From Zhengitettix transpicula (Eukaryota; Arthropoda; Insecta; Orthoptera; Tetrigidae): a stretch of DNA of 64,000 nt. The position numbers and the translations under genes were made by a program. Position 1 is the first letter of the stretch. Every line of letters begins with the position of its first letter. Of this stretch, positions 11,171 through 20,595 are shown piece by piece. The notes beneath the pieces are model-generated. The model had not been told where the DNA came from and did no database searches. It saw only the letters and a list, made by a program, of their open reading frames with translations. Where the stretch lies: NCBI GenBank assembly GCA_037074705.1, contig CM073590.1, forward strand, positions 5,020,001-5,084,000. The letters are read 5' to 3'.

Positions 11171-11425
11171 TTTTCCGCCATCGGAAGAGCGTGGGACAAA
11201 TACCCGACCTACCTAGGCATTTTTTAGGGTTTTCCCTGCATTACATAAAGGTGAATTGCTGGGTAGAATCCTTAAACTACAGTCCGCTCGCCCTAATCAA
11301 CCCTTGGCTTCTTCTACGCTTCCTCTACTGCTTCCGCAAGTCCCCCTTTCAAATCCCTTCCTATGCTTCCTATGCTATTAAAGGTGAATGTGGATTACAT
11401 TCATGTAGCCTGTTACTCTAAAAAA
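11171..11425 (+). mobile_element. 5'-truncated retroposon copy
   Basis: Starts in the middle of the family consensus (CGCCATCGGAAGAGCGTGGG) and ends with TAGCCTGTTAC followed by a short A-rich tail (CTAAAAAAAGC). Confidence 0.8.
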
Positions 11426-11429
11426 AGCA

Positions 11430-11925
11430 CGTAGAAACAAGGAAGGATGTGAGAGCTGTTCTCTCTCAGGTGAACGTTTCCAGAGAGCTGCAAGGTGCTG
11501 CCTTATGGGGTGCCTTCTTCTCTCTCTGCTTTTTGAACTAAGGTACCCACAATTCGAGGCACCTCGGTCAGTTTTGAGAGGTATACGGGGACGCAGACCT
11601 TGGGCATACGGTAAGAGTTGTCCGTTATTTCTATTGGAATAGTCGGTCAGCTACCTCTTAAACTGGTCGAGGCTGTTACTCCACAGCAAACCCCTCTCCA
11701 TCGGAAGTGCGTAGGATACAAACCAAATGGCTGAACCTACCTGATGCAGGTTTTTCTAGGGGTTTCGCTGCATCACTTTTAGGTGATTTTCCGGGTAGGA
11801 TCTTTAAACTATAGGGCTACCTTGTTATACCTTTCCGCATTCCCCCTTTCAGTCCCTTTCCTATGCTATAAAGGGGCGTATGCCAACCATGTGGATTACC
11901 CCTTTCTACACCTTCTTCTTCTTCC
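11430..11925 (+). mobile_element. ~500 bp retroposon copy
   Basis: Third head-to-tail copy here. It includes the 5' extension (CTGTTCTCTCTCAGGTGAAC) that other copies also carry. It is diverged with small internal deletions, and its 3' part ends near CATGTGGATTACCC. Confidence 0.8.
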
Positions 11926-12346
11926 TGTTGAGCATGTTGAAATACAACAGAACATCAGTTACCCATAATTCTAGGTGTAATAATTTAAATAGTTAATAAT
12001 TTGAGATCTTTTAATCAAAGCAATCCCTTCTGGTTTTAAATATTTTCGTAAGATGAAAAGTATGATTCATATTTTCAAACAAGCAATATAAAGTTAAAAA
12101 AAGAGGTTACATGCGTCTATATTACGTAGACAGTAGAATTTTGAATATGAAGTAACTTTATGCATTTATTTATCGAACAAGATTGAAGTTTTGAATTTGT
12201 TCAGGTTTTTATTGTTCGTACTTGGATCCAACATGACAGGACATGTAAAATTACATTTGTTCCTTTTTCTTATTATTACACAAAATTAAATTAAATAATG
12301 TCCGAACATATTTTCGTTAAGATTTCTAGACAAAATCATAAATATT
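11926..12346. other. 3' flank of the minus-strand GR gene
   Basis: AT-rich sequence downstream of the stop codon of the GR at 12347-13693. Any 3' untranslated region lies here; its end cannot be fixed from sequence alone. Confidence 0.4.
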
Positions 12347-13693
12347 TCATAATCGCTTAGAATGTGTTTTATTCTCGAATGAAAAAACTGAGTTCTCATT
12401 GTTGTCGTTCTCACTAGAGCCGCTAAGTTGAACTAATATAACCAGATACGTTGTAACAGCTCCAGTAACAGAATGCAAGAGCGATTTGTCGATTTTGAAG
12501 AAACCCGCGGCTGTGAAGCTGATCTGTCCGTTCACGAGTTGCTGTTGAAAGAGCTTTAGTTGGCGCAGAAGTACCAGAACAGCGTCACCTCCGTCTTCTT
12601 CGGTTGTATTCAGTTCCAGCCCCATTGTCAACCTGTGCACGATTTCCAGTGTCAGGTTTCCTTCAGCCTGGCACCTGTCAGCACATAAAGTCACACACGT
12701 TAATTTGAAGATCTGGAGGATGGTCCACATGGTGTACATGGTAACGACGCTATGGTGATCTTTCCCTTCCCAAAGTTGTTTCGTGTAGACAATTCCTAAG
12801 ACAGCCATGTATGTGAACCCAACCAACGAAGCAAAGCTGCTCGCGATGCCAGCGAGATTCTGTATACCATACACACGATTTACTTCGGAACACATGGAGC
12901 AAAGAGTAAAGTGCGCTCTCCTCAGGTTACGCAGAGAGCGGAGTTTCCAACAGATTGACACGGAGTTCGAATGCTTTTTACTTCTGTTTCCACTCTCGAA
13001 ATCAAACAAATGCTCCAAGGACACATTTAACAACTTGAACCTTCTTTGTAAAGTATATGTTATGTAAGAGAATTGTAGTACTATAATGATGTTGACAAAA
13101 TAACTGTACAGTGCTGGACAGAAAAAAATAAACCCAAGTATCTCCCACATTTGCCACAAATTGTAAACGTATATAGCAATTATGCAAGTGATTAGAAGCA
13201 TCATTTGAGTGATTATTAATTTTTTTGTTTTCTGGTATTCGTCTGAGTTTCTAACCAATAGAATATTATCTACGCGTATGAAACTTCGGAAAAAGGACTC
13301 AACTTTATCTTCTCTTACAAAAATACACCTAGCATTAGACACAAGACAGGCACCGTAGGCGAGAAATACATTGCACAAGTCAACCAATCGTGCTTTCGGA
13401 GACATTTTATTTTGATTCCTTGGAACTACAACAGAGGAAACATAACTTGTTGTTATAACGAAAACAAACACCAAAAAAATTCCATAAAATCTTGCGTATC
13501 TTGGCACTGTAAAACGAAAATCCTTCTTATCGAATTTCAAAATAGAACTGCCAAATATTCTTGATAGAAAGAAGAATGCTTTAAACGAGTTGAATATTTT
13601 TATCCGCATCTCGACATCTGGAACTTTGTTGACTTTCTCAGCTACTGCGATAGATTCTCCCATCACGTCAAGAACGTTTAACAACTGAACCAT
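12347..13693 (-). CDS. Gustatory receptor (single exon, 448 aa)
   Basis: Predicted insect gustatory receptor. Family knowledge: these are seven-transmembrane, inverted-topology ligand-gated cation channels in the dendrites of taste neurons. The frame is open from ATG to stop with no intron. Hydrophobic segments lie at about residues 70-90, 105-120, 160-180, 185-215, 270-300 and 310-335, with the last near 405-423. The pre-TM5 region has the typical SEVNRVYGIQNLAGIASSF. The C-terminal signature is TTYLVILVQL (414-423), where the usual final F of TYhhhhhQF is L. A 25-residue polar tail rich in N, S and E follows, which is longer than in most GRs. Length fits the family (about 380-480 aa). The start was chosen as the first ATG and leaves a plausible cytoplasmic N-terminus. 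It is divergent from, and head to head with, the GR at 17562. Ligand and receptor subfamily cannot be told. Confidence 0.9.
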   Translation of the reverse strand: MVQLLNVLDVMGESIAVAEKVNKVPDVEMRIKIFNSFKAFFFLSRIFGSSILKFDKKDFRFTVPRYARFYGIFLVFVFVITTSYVSSVVVPRNQNKMSPKARLVDLCNVFLAYGACLVSNARCIFVREDKVESFFRSFIRVDNILLVRNSDEYQKTKKLIITQMMLLITCIIAIYVYNLWQMWEILGFIFFCPALYSYFVNIIIVLQFSYITYTLQRRFKLLNVSLEHLFDFESGNRSKKHSNSVSICWKLRSLRNLRRAHFTLCSMCSEVNRVYGIQNLAGIASSFASLVGFTYMAVLGIVYTKQLWEGKDHHSVVTMYTMWTILQIFKLTCVTLCADRCQAEGNLTLEIVHRLTMGLELNTTEEDGGDAVLVLLRQLKLFQQQLVNGQISFTAAGFFKIDKSLLHSVTGAVTTYLVILVQLSGSSENDNNENSVFSFENKTHSKRL

Positions 13694-14740
13694 ACCTATT
13701 TCCCGTAGTTTGACTATCTAACGGAACACTAATGTAAAATTATCTGCTAGGATAGATGAGCATGAGTACAAAATTCTATCAATATTATTTGTTTTGGATA
13801 TTACTCTAAGAGATTAAGGTTCATCGACCGAGTAATTGAAATTCAAGTTATTTTACGAACGATTCGCTACTATTCCCATTACTATATAGTGTTCATTTAT
13901 TAATACACATTCATCACTTTGCTGCATTTGATGTATTTGTGTGATAGTTGACAGTTACAAACGAAGAACTGAAAATATAATCTACTCAAGCGAATTAAAT
14001 ATCTAAATTAGTGTAATTTTTCACTTGTCTGGAGAAACATGATTGTTATTGGATCATTTTATACGAACATTCCCTTCTGACAAATCTGCTTGTCATAATT
14101 TTTATTTCTGTGTATTTAATTACTATTTAAATATAGATGTATGTAGTTTTTCACAATTTATAATAGTGTAACAGATAAGATATGTGCAAATCATTTGGAT
14201 CTGAAACATATTATTGTAAAAGTTTTTTGGAACACCGAAGAAGGAATTTTCGCCATGCTTGTAATTACTTTTATATCAAAAAACTATTTCAAAACTTACG
14301 TTTGCAGTCATTTGCGAATAAAGCTATCACATATTAATTAAAACCCTGAAGTAACCTTATTAATTGCCATGTTTCTTTACGTATCAAGGAACCGGTTGAA
14401 ATACGATGAATAAAAAACATTGATATTTTAGAGGTAATTGCAAGGAGAAAAAAATGCAACAAACAACATAATATTCTGAAATAATAAAATATTGGATTAT
14501 ATTAATTAATTAAAATTACCAAAACAATTTACAATTTTATTTACGTATGAAATATATAATAATGTTAGTTAACAGTATTGTGACTGGTTTCAGAAAAGTT
14601 CTGCATGGAGAAACTTTTTTCTATACTTTGGAAATTATTTTGGGGGGAAGTTTCTCATTTCTTTCCGCCGGTATAATGATGGGAACGACGAACCCATTGC
14701 AGTGCTCCGCAATGGCGATAATGTTGATTATAATATAGCC
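13694..14740. other. Upstream region of the minus-strand GR
   Basis: AT-rich flank that should hold the promoter of the GR at 12347-13693. No convincing TATA or initiator motif could be singled out. A 63-codon frame at 14547-14738 is unsupported. Confidence 0.35.
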
Positions 14741-14744
14741 ACTC

Positions 14745-14815
14745 ACATATCCTGCCCTCGCGGAGATTAAAACCCGGGCCTCTGTGATGCACTACACCAG
14801 AGAAGAAATAGAATA
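14745..14815 (-). mobile_element. tRNA-derived SINE head fragment
   Basis: On the minus strand it reads GTGTAGTGCATCACAGAGGC then CCCGGGTTTTAATC. This is the same head as the SINEs at 31190-31447 and 34092-34412, with a damaged B box. Only the head is preserved. Confidence 0.55.
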
Positions 14816-14989
14816 TCAGTGATATTTATAGGCCACATACCACACAGCCTCTTATTGAATAATTTAGAAGGCAAGTATATACATGATGAATAAAATGAAT
14901 AATATAAATATAACAATATAAATGAATAAAAAAAATTCATTTTAAGTATATACTTTAATTTCCTACTACATACACTTGTGGCTTTATCT

Positions 14990-15552
14990 CTTGTGACAGG
15001 ACGAACACCAGTCAAAGAGCGGCCACAATTGTCCTCGTACTGCATGCTAGGATGACGCGTAAATGGAATTCCCAATCTGTTGTCCGCCTTCCGGAGCTGT
15101 AGACATCACTTCCGTCTTTTTCCGTTGTATGTATCTCTACCAAATTGCCTATAAACTCTGAAAAATAAACTAAGCTGTCCAGAATTCCTTAAGCCCTCTA
15201 AAACTATTTCAAACCCTCTCTGGTCCTGTGCAGAGAACGCATGACACTCCTTATATTTACTTCTTCTTTTTCCTCCAATCACAATAAACAGTTGCGCCCA
15301 AATCTCCCGTCGACCTCCTCTCAACATGCCCGGCCAATCATTGCCACAAATTTTCCCGGCTGTGTTCTTTGTTCGGGGTTAGTGACTGCTATTTTTCTTA
15401 TAGCACCTACCAGACTGGGGTCTAAACTCACGTTCGCCCCTTCGAACGTGTCCATTTCACTACCTGTGAATCTCGCCGTCGAACTGTCGTCAATTCTCGA
15501 AATTCCTCTCATTATCACTCTGTCACAAAGCGAATTCTACATGCTGCTTTAA
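14990..15552 (-). pseudogene. Unassigned coding relic
   Basis: GC-richer than its flanks. Two minus-strand frames (15321-15518 and 15106-15327) abut with an overlap and a frame change. They would give a peptide with a run such as DPSLVGAIRKIAVTNPEQRT, then a basic segment. Plus-strand frame 15241-15552 is probably the shadow. I do not recognise the family; a decayed transposon gag-like gene is one guess. No function is claimed. Confidence 0.25.
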
Positions 15553-15861
15553 AATTTCAGTATAAGAAAAAAAATTAATCGCGCAAATATGATAGTGGTA
15601 ACGATAGAGTTTTGCAGTAAATTCTATTGAATGAAGACATGACGAAATTGCCTATAGTTATAATGACTGATAGTTAAGCAGTTTTCATACAACTTGGTAA
15701 GATACTAATTGTATGAGAAAGATAAGAGCACTTCTTTCCCTCACCTGTTATTGTCTGTATCGAAAAACATTGCTTTTCTAATTATAAAAATAAATTTCCA
15801 TATTCAGAAAAGTTTTATTGCACATATATAGACATTTTTAAGCGATAGGAAAAATGTCGAC
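15553..15861. other. No recognised feature
   Basis: AT-rich, with no long frame or repeat match. Confidence 0.35.
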
Positions 15862-15937
15862 CGGACCGGGACGCGAACCCCGGACCTTCCGCTTACTGGG
15901 TGGATTCTCTAACCACTAAACTATACTTGCGGACTTC
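15862..15937 (-). mobile_element. tRNA-like SINE head
   Basis: The minus strand has a strong A box (TAGTTTAGTGGTTAGAGAA) and a strong B box within a 5 bp T stem (CCGGGGTTCGCGTCCCGG). The acceptor stem does not pair, so this is a SINE head and not a functional tRNA. Confidence 0.6.
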
Positions 15938-15966
15938 TGACTGGGTGCGAAATTCCTCTATGAACC

Positions 15967-16452
15967 TCAATTCGGCTCATCTACAATTTTCAAGTCACTT
16001 TTTCTCCATGGCCTAATTCTAGGATACAATGAATAAGGAACATTTTCTGTAAATTGATGATAAATTTTTCGAAGGGTCTCCATGAAACTGTCCACGTCTG
16101 CGATGACCCTTTCAGTTCCTCTCACCACCCGCTGCGTGGTCAAAACAAAAAACTGTCCGATGCACTTTGTATACAGAAGCAAATTCTTGTAGCCTTGTAT
16201 GTAGAGTTAAGGCCAATATGAAAAATTTTATCCTCCAAAAATTAGTAATGAGATACACGATAGCACCACAATACGTATAAAGGATAAAAACAAATAATAC
16301 ACACAAACTTTATAAATGAGTGCCCGAAAAGTAAAATTGAAGTTTTTATTGTTTTGATAGTTTGATGTGACACTACACTTTCCTTTCAATAACACGGGCA
16401 CTTCTTTATTCTTCCTTAGTAATCTTTTTAAGTTTCCAGTAAATGTCTCCAA
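15967..16452 (-). other. Hydrophobic open-frame relic between the GRs
   Basis: Three overlapping minus-strand frames (16452-16228, 16306-16112, 16182-15967) are hydrophobic at their N-terminal sides and polar later (for example DSFMETLRKIYHQFTE). The position between two GR genes makes a dead chemoreceptor fragment tempting. No GR signature is present, so I do not call it one. Confidence 0.2.
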
Positions 16453-16689
16453 AACTTCTGCAGGTAAGTAATCGCTATATATTATATTTTAGTTTTATCT
16501 GACCTATTTTACAACAATGGTCCCCTGTGTTGTTATAATTAGCTTCTACCAACCTTTATGTAATATCTACAGGAATAGTTTTTATAAAATTTTCAAACCA
16601 ATTTGTTGGGTTACTCATTCTTATATTTTATTAACACGCAGCTGAACAAGACAAAAATAAATATATAAAAACGATAAGATTTATTTGGA
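16453..16689. other. No recognised feature
   Basis: Short AT-rich spacer before the retroposon. Confidence 0.4.
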
Positions 16690-17180
16690 AGTGCAGGAGA
16701 GATACGAAGGGGCTGCCTTTGGGTATGCCTTTTCCTCTCCATTTTTTAACTAAGGTTCCCACAAGCCGAGGCACCTCGGCCTGTTTTGAGAGATGTATGT
16801 TCCGGGGTCGCAGACCTTGGGCATACGGTAAGAGTTGTTCGCTATTCCCATTGGAATAGTCGGCCAGCTGCCTCCTAAACTGGTCGAGGCACGGAGAAGG
16901 GAATGCTGCGTCCCCACTGCAAACTCCTCTACCGCTATCGGAAGGGCGTGGGACAAGTACCCAATGCCCGACATACCTGATGCAGGTTTTTCTAGGGTTT
17001 TCCCTGCATTACTTTTAGGCGAATGCCGGGTAGGATCCTCAAGCTATAGCCTGGGGGCCCTAGTTAACCCTTGGCTACCTTCCTCTACCCTTCCGCATCC
17101 CTCTTTTCAAATCCCTTCCTATGCTATGAAAGGGGAGTTGCCACCATGTGGATTACCCTCATGTAGCCCGTTACCTAAAA
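16690..17180 (+). mobile_element. ~500 bp poly(A) retroposon, reference copy
   Basis: Best-preserved plus-strand copy. Ordered blocks are AACTAAGGTTCCCACAAGCC, TTCCGGGGTCGCAGACC, GGGCATACGGTAAGAGTTG, ATTGGAATAGTCGGCCAGC, CTGGTCGAGGCACGGAGAAG, GGGCGTGGGACAAGTACC, CCTGATGCAGGTTTTTCTAG, GGCGAATGCCGGGTAGGATC, TAGTTAACCCTTGGCTACC, ATCCCTTCCTATGCTATGAA and TGTAGCCCGTTACCT. It ends in nine A's (17177-17185), which marks retroposition. TGGAAGT occurs on both flanks and may be a short target duplication. No tRNA boxes were recognised. It could be a SINE or the 3' part of a LINE; frames inside have no domain. Confidence 0.85.
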
Positions 17181-17561
17181 AAAAATGGAAGTCCAAAAAA
17201 TGAAAGCAGAAGTCTTCGTTATCGCATTGCGTAACTCCAAGTAAATGAACTTTATTTATCGACCCACGCGCTTAAAGGAAATTATAAAACTCATAAAAGT
17301 CATAATGCAAGTTACAGAGCTTGTTTGGTGAACTAAGTATGATATTAATAATATCAATCTTGATGCTTGTTATTATTCTCCATGACGACGGAAATGTTAC
17401 GAATATGAGACGTACATTAAGATATTATACGAATGGTTCGCATTGATCCTGTGCAATAGGCAGTGACAGCCTGGACACGGAACATTTATCAGCTGACGAA
17501 AAGTGATTGCTCCCGTGGAATACAGAAGCGGAGATTTATTGTGAGCTAGGACACAATAGAA
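17181..17561. other. Upstream region of the plus-strand GR
   Basis: Only about 380 bp separate the retroposon tail from the GR start codon, so the core promoter must lie here or inside the retroposon. No clear TATA box was found. Confidence 0.4.
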
Positions 17562-18860
17562 ATGAATGTGACCGAGGACAGACGACGGCGGAACATAACA
17601 TCGTCACTACACGCACTGGAGGTCCTGCTCAAGATAACGGGTTTTTTGCCTTTCGATACAATTGACGTCGAAACGGAACGAACTACGGCGAAGATGGGCA
17701 ACGTGAGGAAATTCTTCAGAGCTAAGTGCATACATTGCATTTTCGTCCAGATAGCAATATTGATCTCTTTCTCAAAGGTTGCTCTGTGCCACGACGCAGA
17801 ATTTCCTCAAACCAGCGTGACAATTAAGATCATGACGATGCTAAACTTCGTAGTTTTGGGAACGTCTACTTTCATTACGCTTTTACTTAGTTCATTTATA
17901 TATCAAAATAGTTTTCGTACTGTACTGTTTTCTTTAGCAAAAGTTGATGAAAAGCTCTTAAAGCATACTACCGGAATATACGAACGAACCCAAAAGTACA
18001 TCACGATTTATTTGGGCTTCACGTTTGTTTTCTTGTTTTTGTTTTCTATTTACCATGTCACGATAAACTTTACGAGGTTATCCGAAGGTCGCTATAAGTT
18101 TTTAGTTTTAATTATATTTTTCTGCCTAAGTAATACTTCATTCGATGAATATTTTGTGTTCATAGCACTAATTTTCCAAAGGTACCGAATTTTGAACAAT
18201 CAATTAATCCGCGTTTTCGGGAATAGAAGCGAGAAGGATTTGGATGCGGAGGTGTTCGGGTGGGATGTGGATATACCTAGCAACGAAGACTTCACCAAAG
18301 TGTTGAGGCGTTCGAGTATTCCAAAAGCCGTGTGGAATTCACGGTTCGCCATGGACGCGTCGCGGCGGGTCCACTTGCTCCGGAAACTCCACGACGAGCT
18401 GTACCAAACCGTGCAGCTGTTCAACGAGACTTTCGGTCTGCGTCTGCTGGTGAAGCTGATGGAGACGTTCGTGAACATCACGACGTACGTGTATTTTCTG
18501 CTGCTGACGGTGACCAGCCACGAGTACGAGCCGAGCCTGGGCGTGCTGGAGGACGTGCTGTCGTGTCTCACGTGGCTTCTGGCGCACGTGTTCGCGCTAC
18601 TCAGCACGGCCTGGTGCTGCCATCTAGCGGCGGCGGAGGCGAACCGCACGGCTGTGCTGGTGCAGAAGCTGCTGCTGCTAGGGCGCGCCTCCGCCTCCAC
18701 CTCCGCAAACGACCAACTGGCCGCGTTCTCGCAGCAGCTGCTCCACTCACGCGTTGGCTTCAGCGCGGCCGGCTTCTTCGCCGTCGACTGCAGCCTCGTC
18801 TACGAAGTCGCCGGCGCCGTCACCACCTACATCGTCATCCTTATGCAGTTCCACAAATAG
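17562..18860 (+). CDS. Gustatory receptor (single exon, 432 aa)
   Basis: Predicted insect gustatory receptor: a seven-transmembrane chemosensory channel subunit of taste neurons by family knowledge. It is one uninterrupted frame from ATG to stop. Hydrophobic segments lie near residues 55-75, 95-118, 145-170, 180-207, 295-320 and 335-360, with the last near 400-430. The pre-TM5 region carries HDELYQTVQLFNETFGLRLL. The C-terminus ends with the canonical TYhhhhhQF motif as TYIVILMQF (422-430), two residues before the stop. Its context is divergent to the GR at 12347-13693. The oddity is composition: by my count 18001-18060 has 19 G/C in 60 bases and 18541-18600 has 39 in 60, and the switch is sharp near codon 255. 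The GC-rich half leaves other frames open (18332-18967 +, 18200-18700 -), which I regard as shadows. It appears intact; the ligand is unknown. Confidence 0.92.
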   Translation: MNVTEDRRRRNITSSLHALEVLLKITGFLPFDTIDVETERTTAKMGNVRKFFRAKCIHCIFVQIAILISFSKVALCHDAEFPQTSVTIKIMTMLNFVVLGTSTFITLLLSSFIYQNSFRTVLFSLAKVDEKLLKHTTGIYERTQKYITIYLGFTFVFLFLFSIYHVTINFTRLSEGRYKFLVLIIFFCLSNTSFDEYFVFIALIFQRYRILNNQLIRVFGNRSEKDLDAEVFGWDVDIPSNEDFTKVLRRSSIPKAVWNSRFAMDASRRVHLLRKLHDELYQTVQLFNETFGLRLLVKLMETFVNITTYVYFLLLTVTSHEYEPSLGVLEDVLSCLTWLLAHVFALLSTAWCCHLAAAEANRTAVLVQKLLLLGRASASTSANDQLAAFSQQLLHSRVGFSAAGFFAVDCSLVYEVAGAVTTYIVILMQFHK

Positions 18861-19129
18861 AGGCACTTAAAATTGGTAAAACATACATGGTGAAAATATT
18901 GATCAATTGTTCAACAAAAATACATTTAATGTTGTTATCCGACTATAATAGCACAACAAATGAATAACAAAATATAATGGCCAAACACTTAGAAATGGTT
19001 GTAAAATTAATTGGTGGGGATTTTATTTATATATGTGTGACATAAATATATTTAAAATAAAAAAAATTACGTCTGATTGAAAATAATGAATAAGAAAGAA
19101 CGCCAATACAGACAAAAAGGTAATGTAAA
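18861..19129. other. 3' flank of the plus-strand GR
   Basis: AT-rich; AATAAAA at about 19056-19062 could serve as a polyadenylation signal. No other feature was seen. Confidence 0.4.
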
Positions 19130-19850
19130 TACCACACGACGTTTCTGGGGTCCTTGTTCCTTACGTCAGGTGCTAAGAAGAGCCTAGAGAAACACAACTC
19201 AAAAACGACGAAAACGCAACGACAATGGAAGAGCCGAAGGGTTAGCGTAACAATAAAGGAGCAACGACAATGGGAAAAACAAGGTTTAGCCTAATAATAA
19301 GGGATCATAGCAATTATTGAGATTCATAGTATCTGTTTGTACATTAATAGCAGTGATGTTAGATGTAATGTGAAGCATCTCTGAAATGAGTCTGGAATTG
19401 TACCTGTTGTCAATGTCTAATATCTTAGCATTTTGCCAATCAAATGTATGTTCAGAATTGATGGTATGTTTGGATACTACAGATTGTTTATCAATAGGAA
19501 GTTTGATATTAGATATATACTCTTTGATAGGTGTATTAAGGGAACGGAACGTTTTGTTTGCCCTATGTAGCAGGAATTACAATTAGAGCAAGAGATTTTG
19601 TAAACAACACAATGTTTGTTGTAGGTGTCAAGTGGGTCCTTGCGTTTTTTTATCAAGTAATAAAGGGTATTAGTGGATCTGTAAGTGATGGATATTTGAT
19701 ATTCTTTGAAAAATTTGGACAAATTTGTGATGCGGAAATTTGTAATAATAAAGTGCCAGAAAAAAAATTGGCTTTAGGTTTTGGGGACGATTGAAAGTAG
19801 GATGTTGGATTTTGTTCAATCTGCTGTTTATGTGTATAATAATAAACTTT
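19130..19850 (-). mobile_element. Penelope-like element 3' part, copy A
   Basis: The minus-strand frame (19722-19477) encodes the end of a Penelope-type polyprotein. There is a lysine-rich linker, then CVVYKISCSNC and SCYIGQTKRS, the N-terminal core of a GIY-YIG endonuclease. After a frame break comes NRYNSRLISEMLHITSNI, the usual PLE C-terminus. A 3' untranslated tail follows to about 19130, with CACCTGACG...CAGAAACGTCGTGTGG. The 5' side, including all of the reverse transcriptase, is missing. It faces copy B head to head. Confidence 0.8.
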
Positions 19851-19899
19851 ACTCATTGGAGATTAATGTTTTTTCTCGTACACTCTTATTATAAATTTC

Positions 19900-20445
19900 T
19901 GTATCACAATTTTTTCAAAATTTTCAAAGAATATAAAATATTCATCATACTTGATAAAAAAACCACAAGGGCCCACTTGACACCTACAGCAAACATTGTG
20001 TTGATTACAAAATCTCTTGCTCTAATTTTAATTCCTGCTACATAGGGCAAACAAAACGTTCTCTTAATACACGTATCAAAGAACATATATCTAATATCAA
20101 ACTTCCTATTGATAAACAATCTGTAGTATCCAAACATGTCAACAATTCTAAACAGCTATTAATGTACAAACAGACACTATGAAACTCAATAATTACTATG
20201 ATCCCTTATTATTAGGCTAAACCTTCTGTTTTTCCCATTGTCGTTGCTCCCTTATTGTTACGCTAACCCTTCGGCTCTTCCATTGTCGTTGAGTTTTCGT
20301 CGCTTTTGAGTTTTGTCAACAGACCACTGCAGTTGTGTTTCTCTAGACTCTTCTTAGCACCTGCCGAAAGGCACCATGATCCGAGAAACGTTGTGTGGTA
20401 TTTATATTACCTTTTTGTCTGCATTGGCTATCTTTCTTATACATA
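19900..20445 (+). mobile_element. Penelope-like element 3' part, copy B
   Basis: Inverted relative to copy A. The same GIY-YIG region (for example AATTCCTGCTACATAGGGCA) and the same 3' tail are present, with a ~26 bp deletion near the start, further small deletions in the C-terminal coding region and a short insertion in the tail. The minus-strand frame at 19904-20137 is a shadow. The 5' ends of A and B lie only ~50-100 bp apart. Confidence 0.8.
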
Positions 20446-20467
20446 AATATATTTAATTCATTATCAA

Positions 20468-20595
20468 CTAGCTGAATGTCCGGCGTTTCCCGGGTATTTA
20501 TTTAAAATTATCGCGGAGTAGTAATTGATTCGATACTAACCTTTTGGTAAACATTTCATTTAACCAGCAACAATAGCGCCAGTCAAAGCCGGCAT
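20468..20595 (-). mobile_element. Helitron-like 3' terminus
   Basis: Begins with CTAGCTGAATGTCCGGCG, the reverse complement of the family 3' end. The hairpin region (CCGGCGTTTCCCGGG) is present, and the flanking base fits insertion between A and T. Only the terminal ~125 bp remain before LINE sequence takes over. Confidence 0.65.

Noticed and set aside
10506..11421. Plus-strand frames with long Tyr-Ile runs
   Set aside because: They are translations of (TA)n tracts and retroposon sequence.
15862..15937. Possible functional tRNA gene on the minus strand
   Set aside because: A and B boxes and the T stem are good, but the acceptor stem does not pair, so it is a SINE head.
15967..16452. Third intact or decayed GR between the two GR genes
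   Set aside because: The hydrophobic frames lack any GR signature and conflict with each other.
16835..17203. 122-codon frame in the retroposon
   Set aside because: The same frame recurs with lesions in many copies of the repeat and has no known domain. Nothing shows selection for a protein.
18332..18967. A 211-codon plus-strand frame and a 166-codon minus-strand frame overlapping the GC-rich end of the GR
   Set aside because: They exist because the GC-rich half has few stop codons. Their products are Arg/Ala-rich with no domain, while the GR frame has family motifs and a proper end.
19130..20445. Strict hammerhead ribozyme in the tails of PLE copies A and B
   Set aside because: CTGACG...CAGAAACG is present in copy A but stem II does not pair. 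Only the motif at 27605-27636 has a convincing stem.
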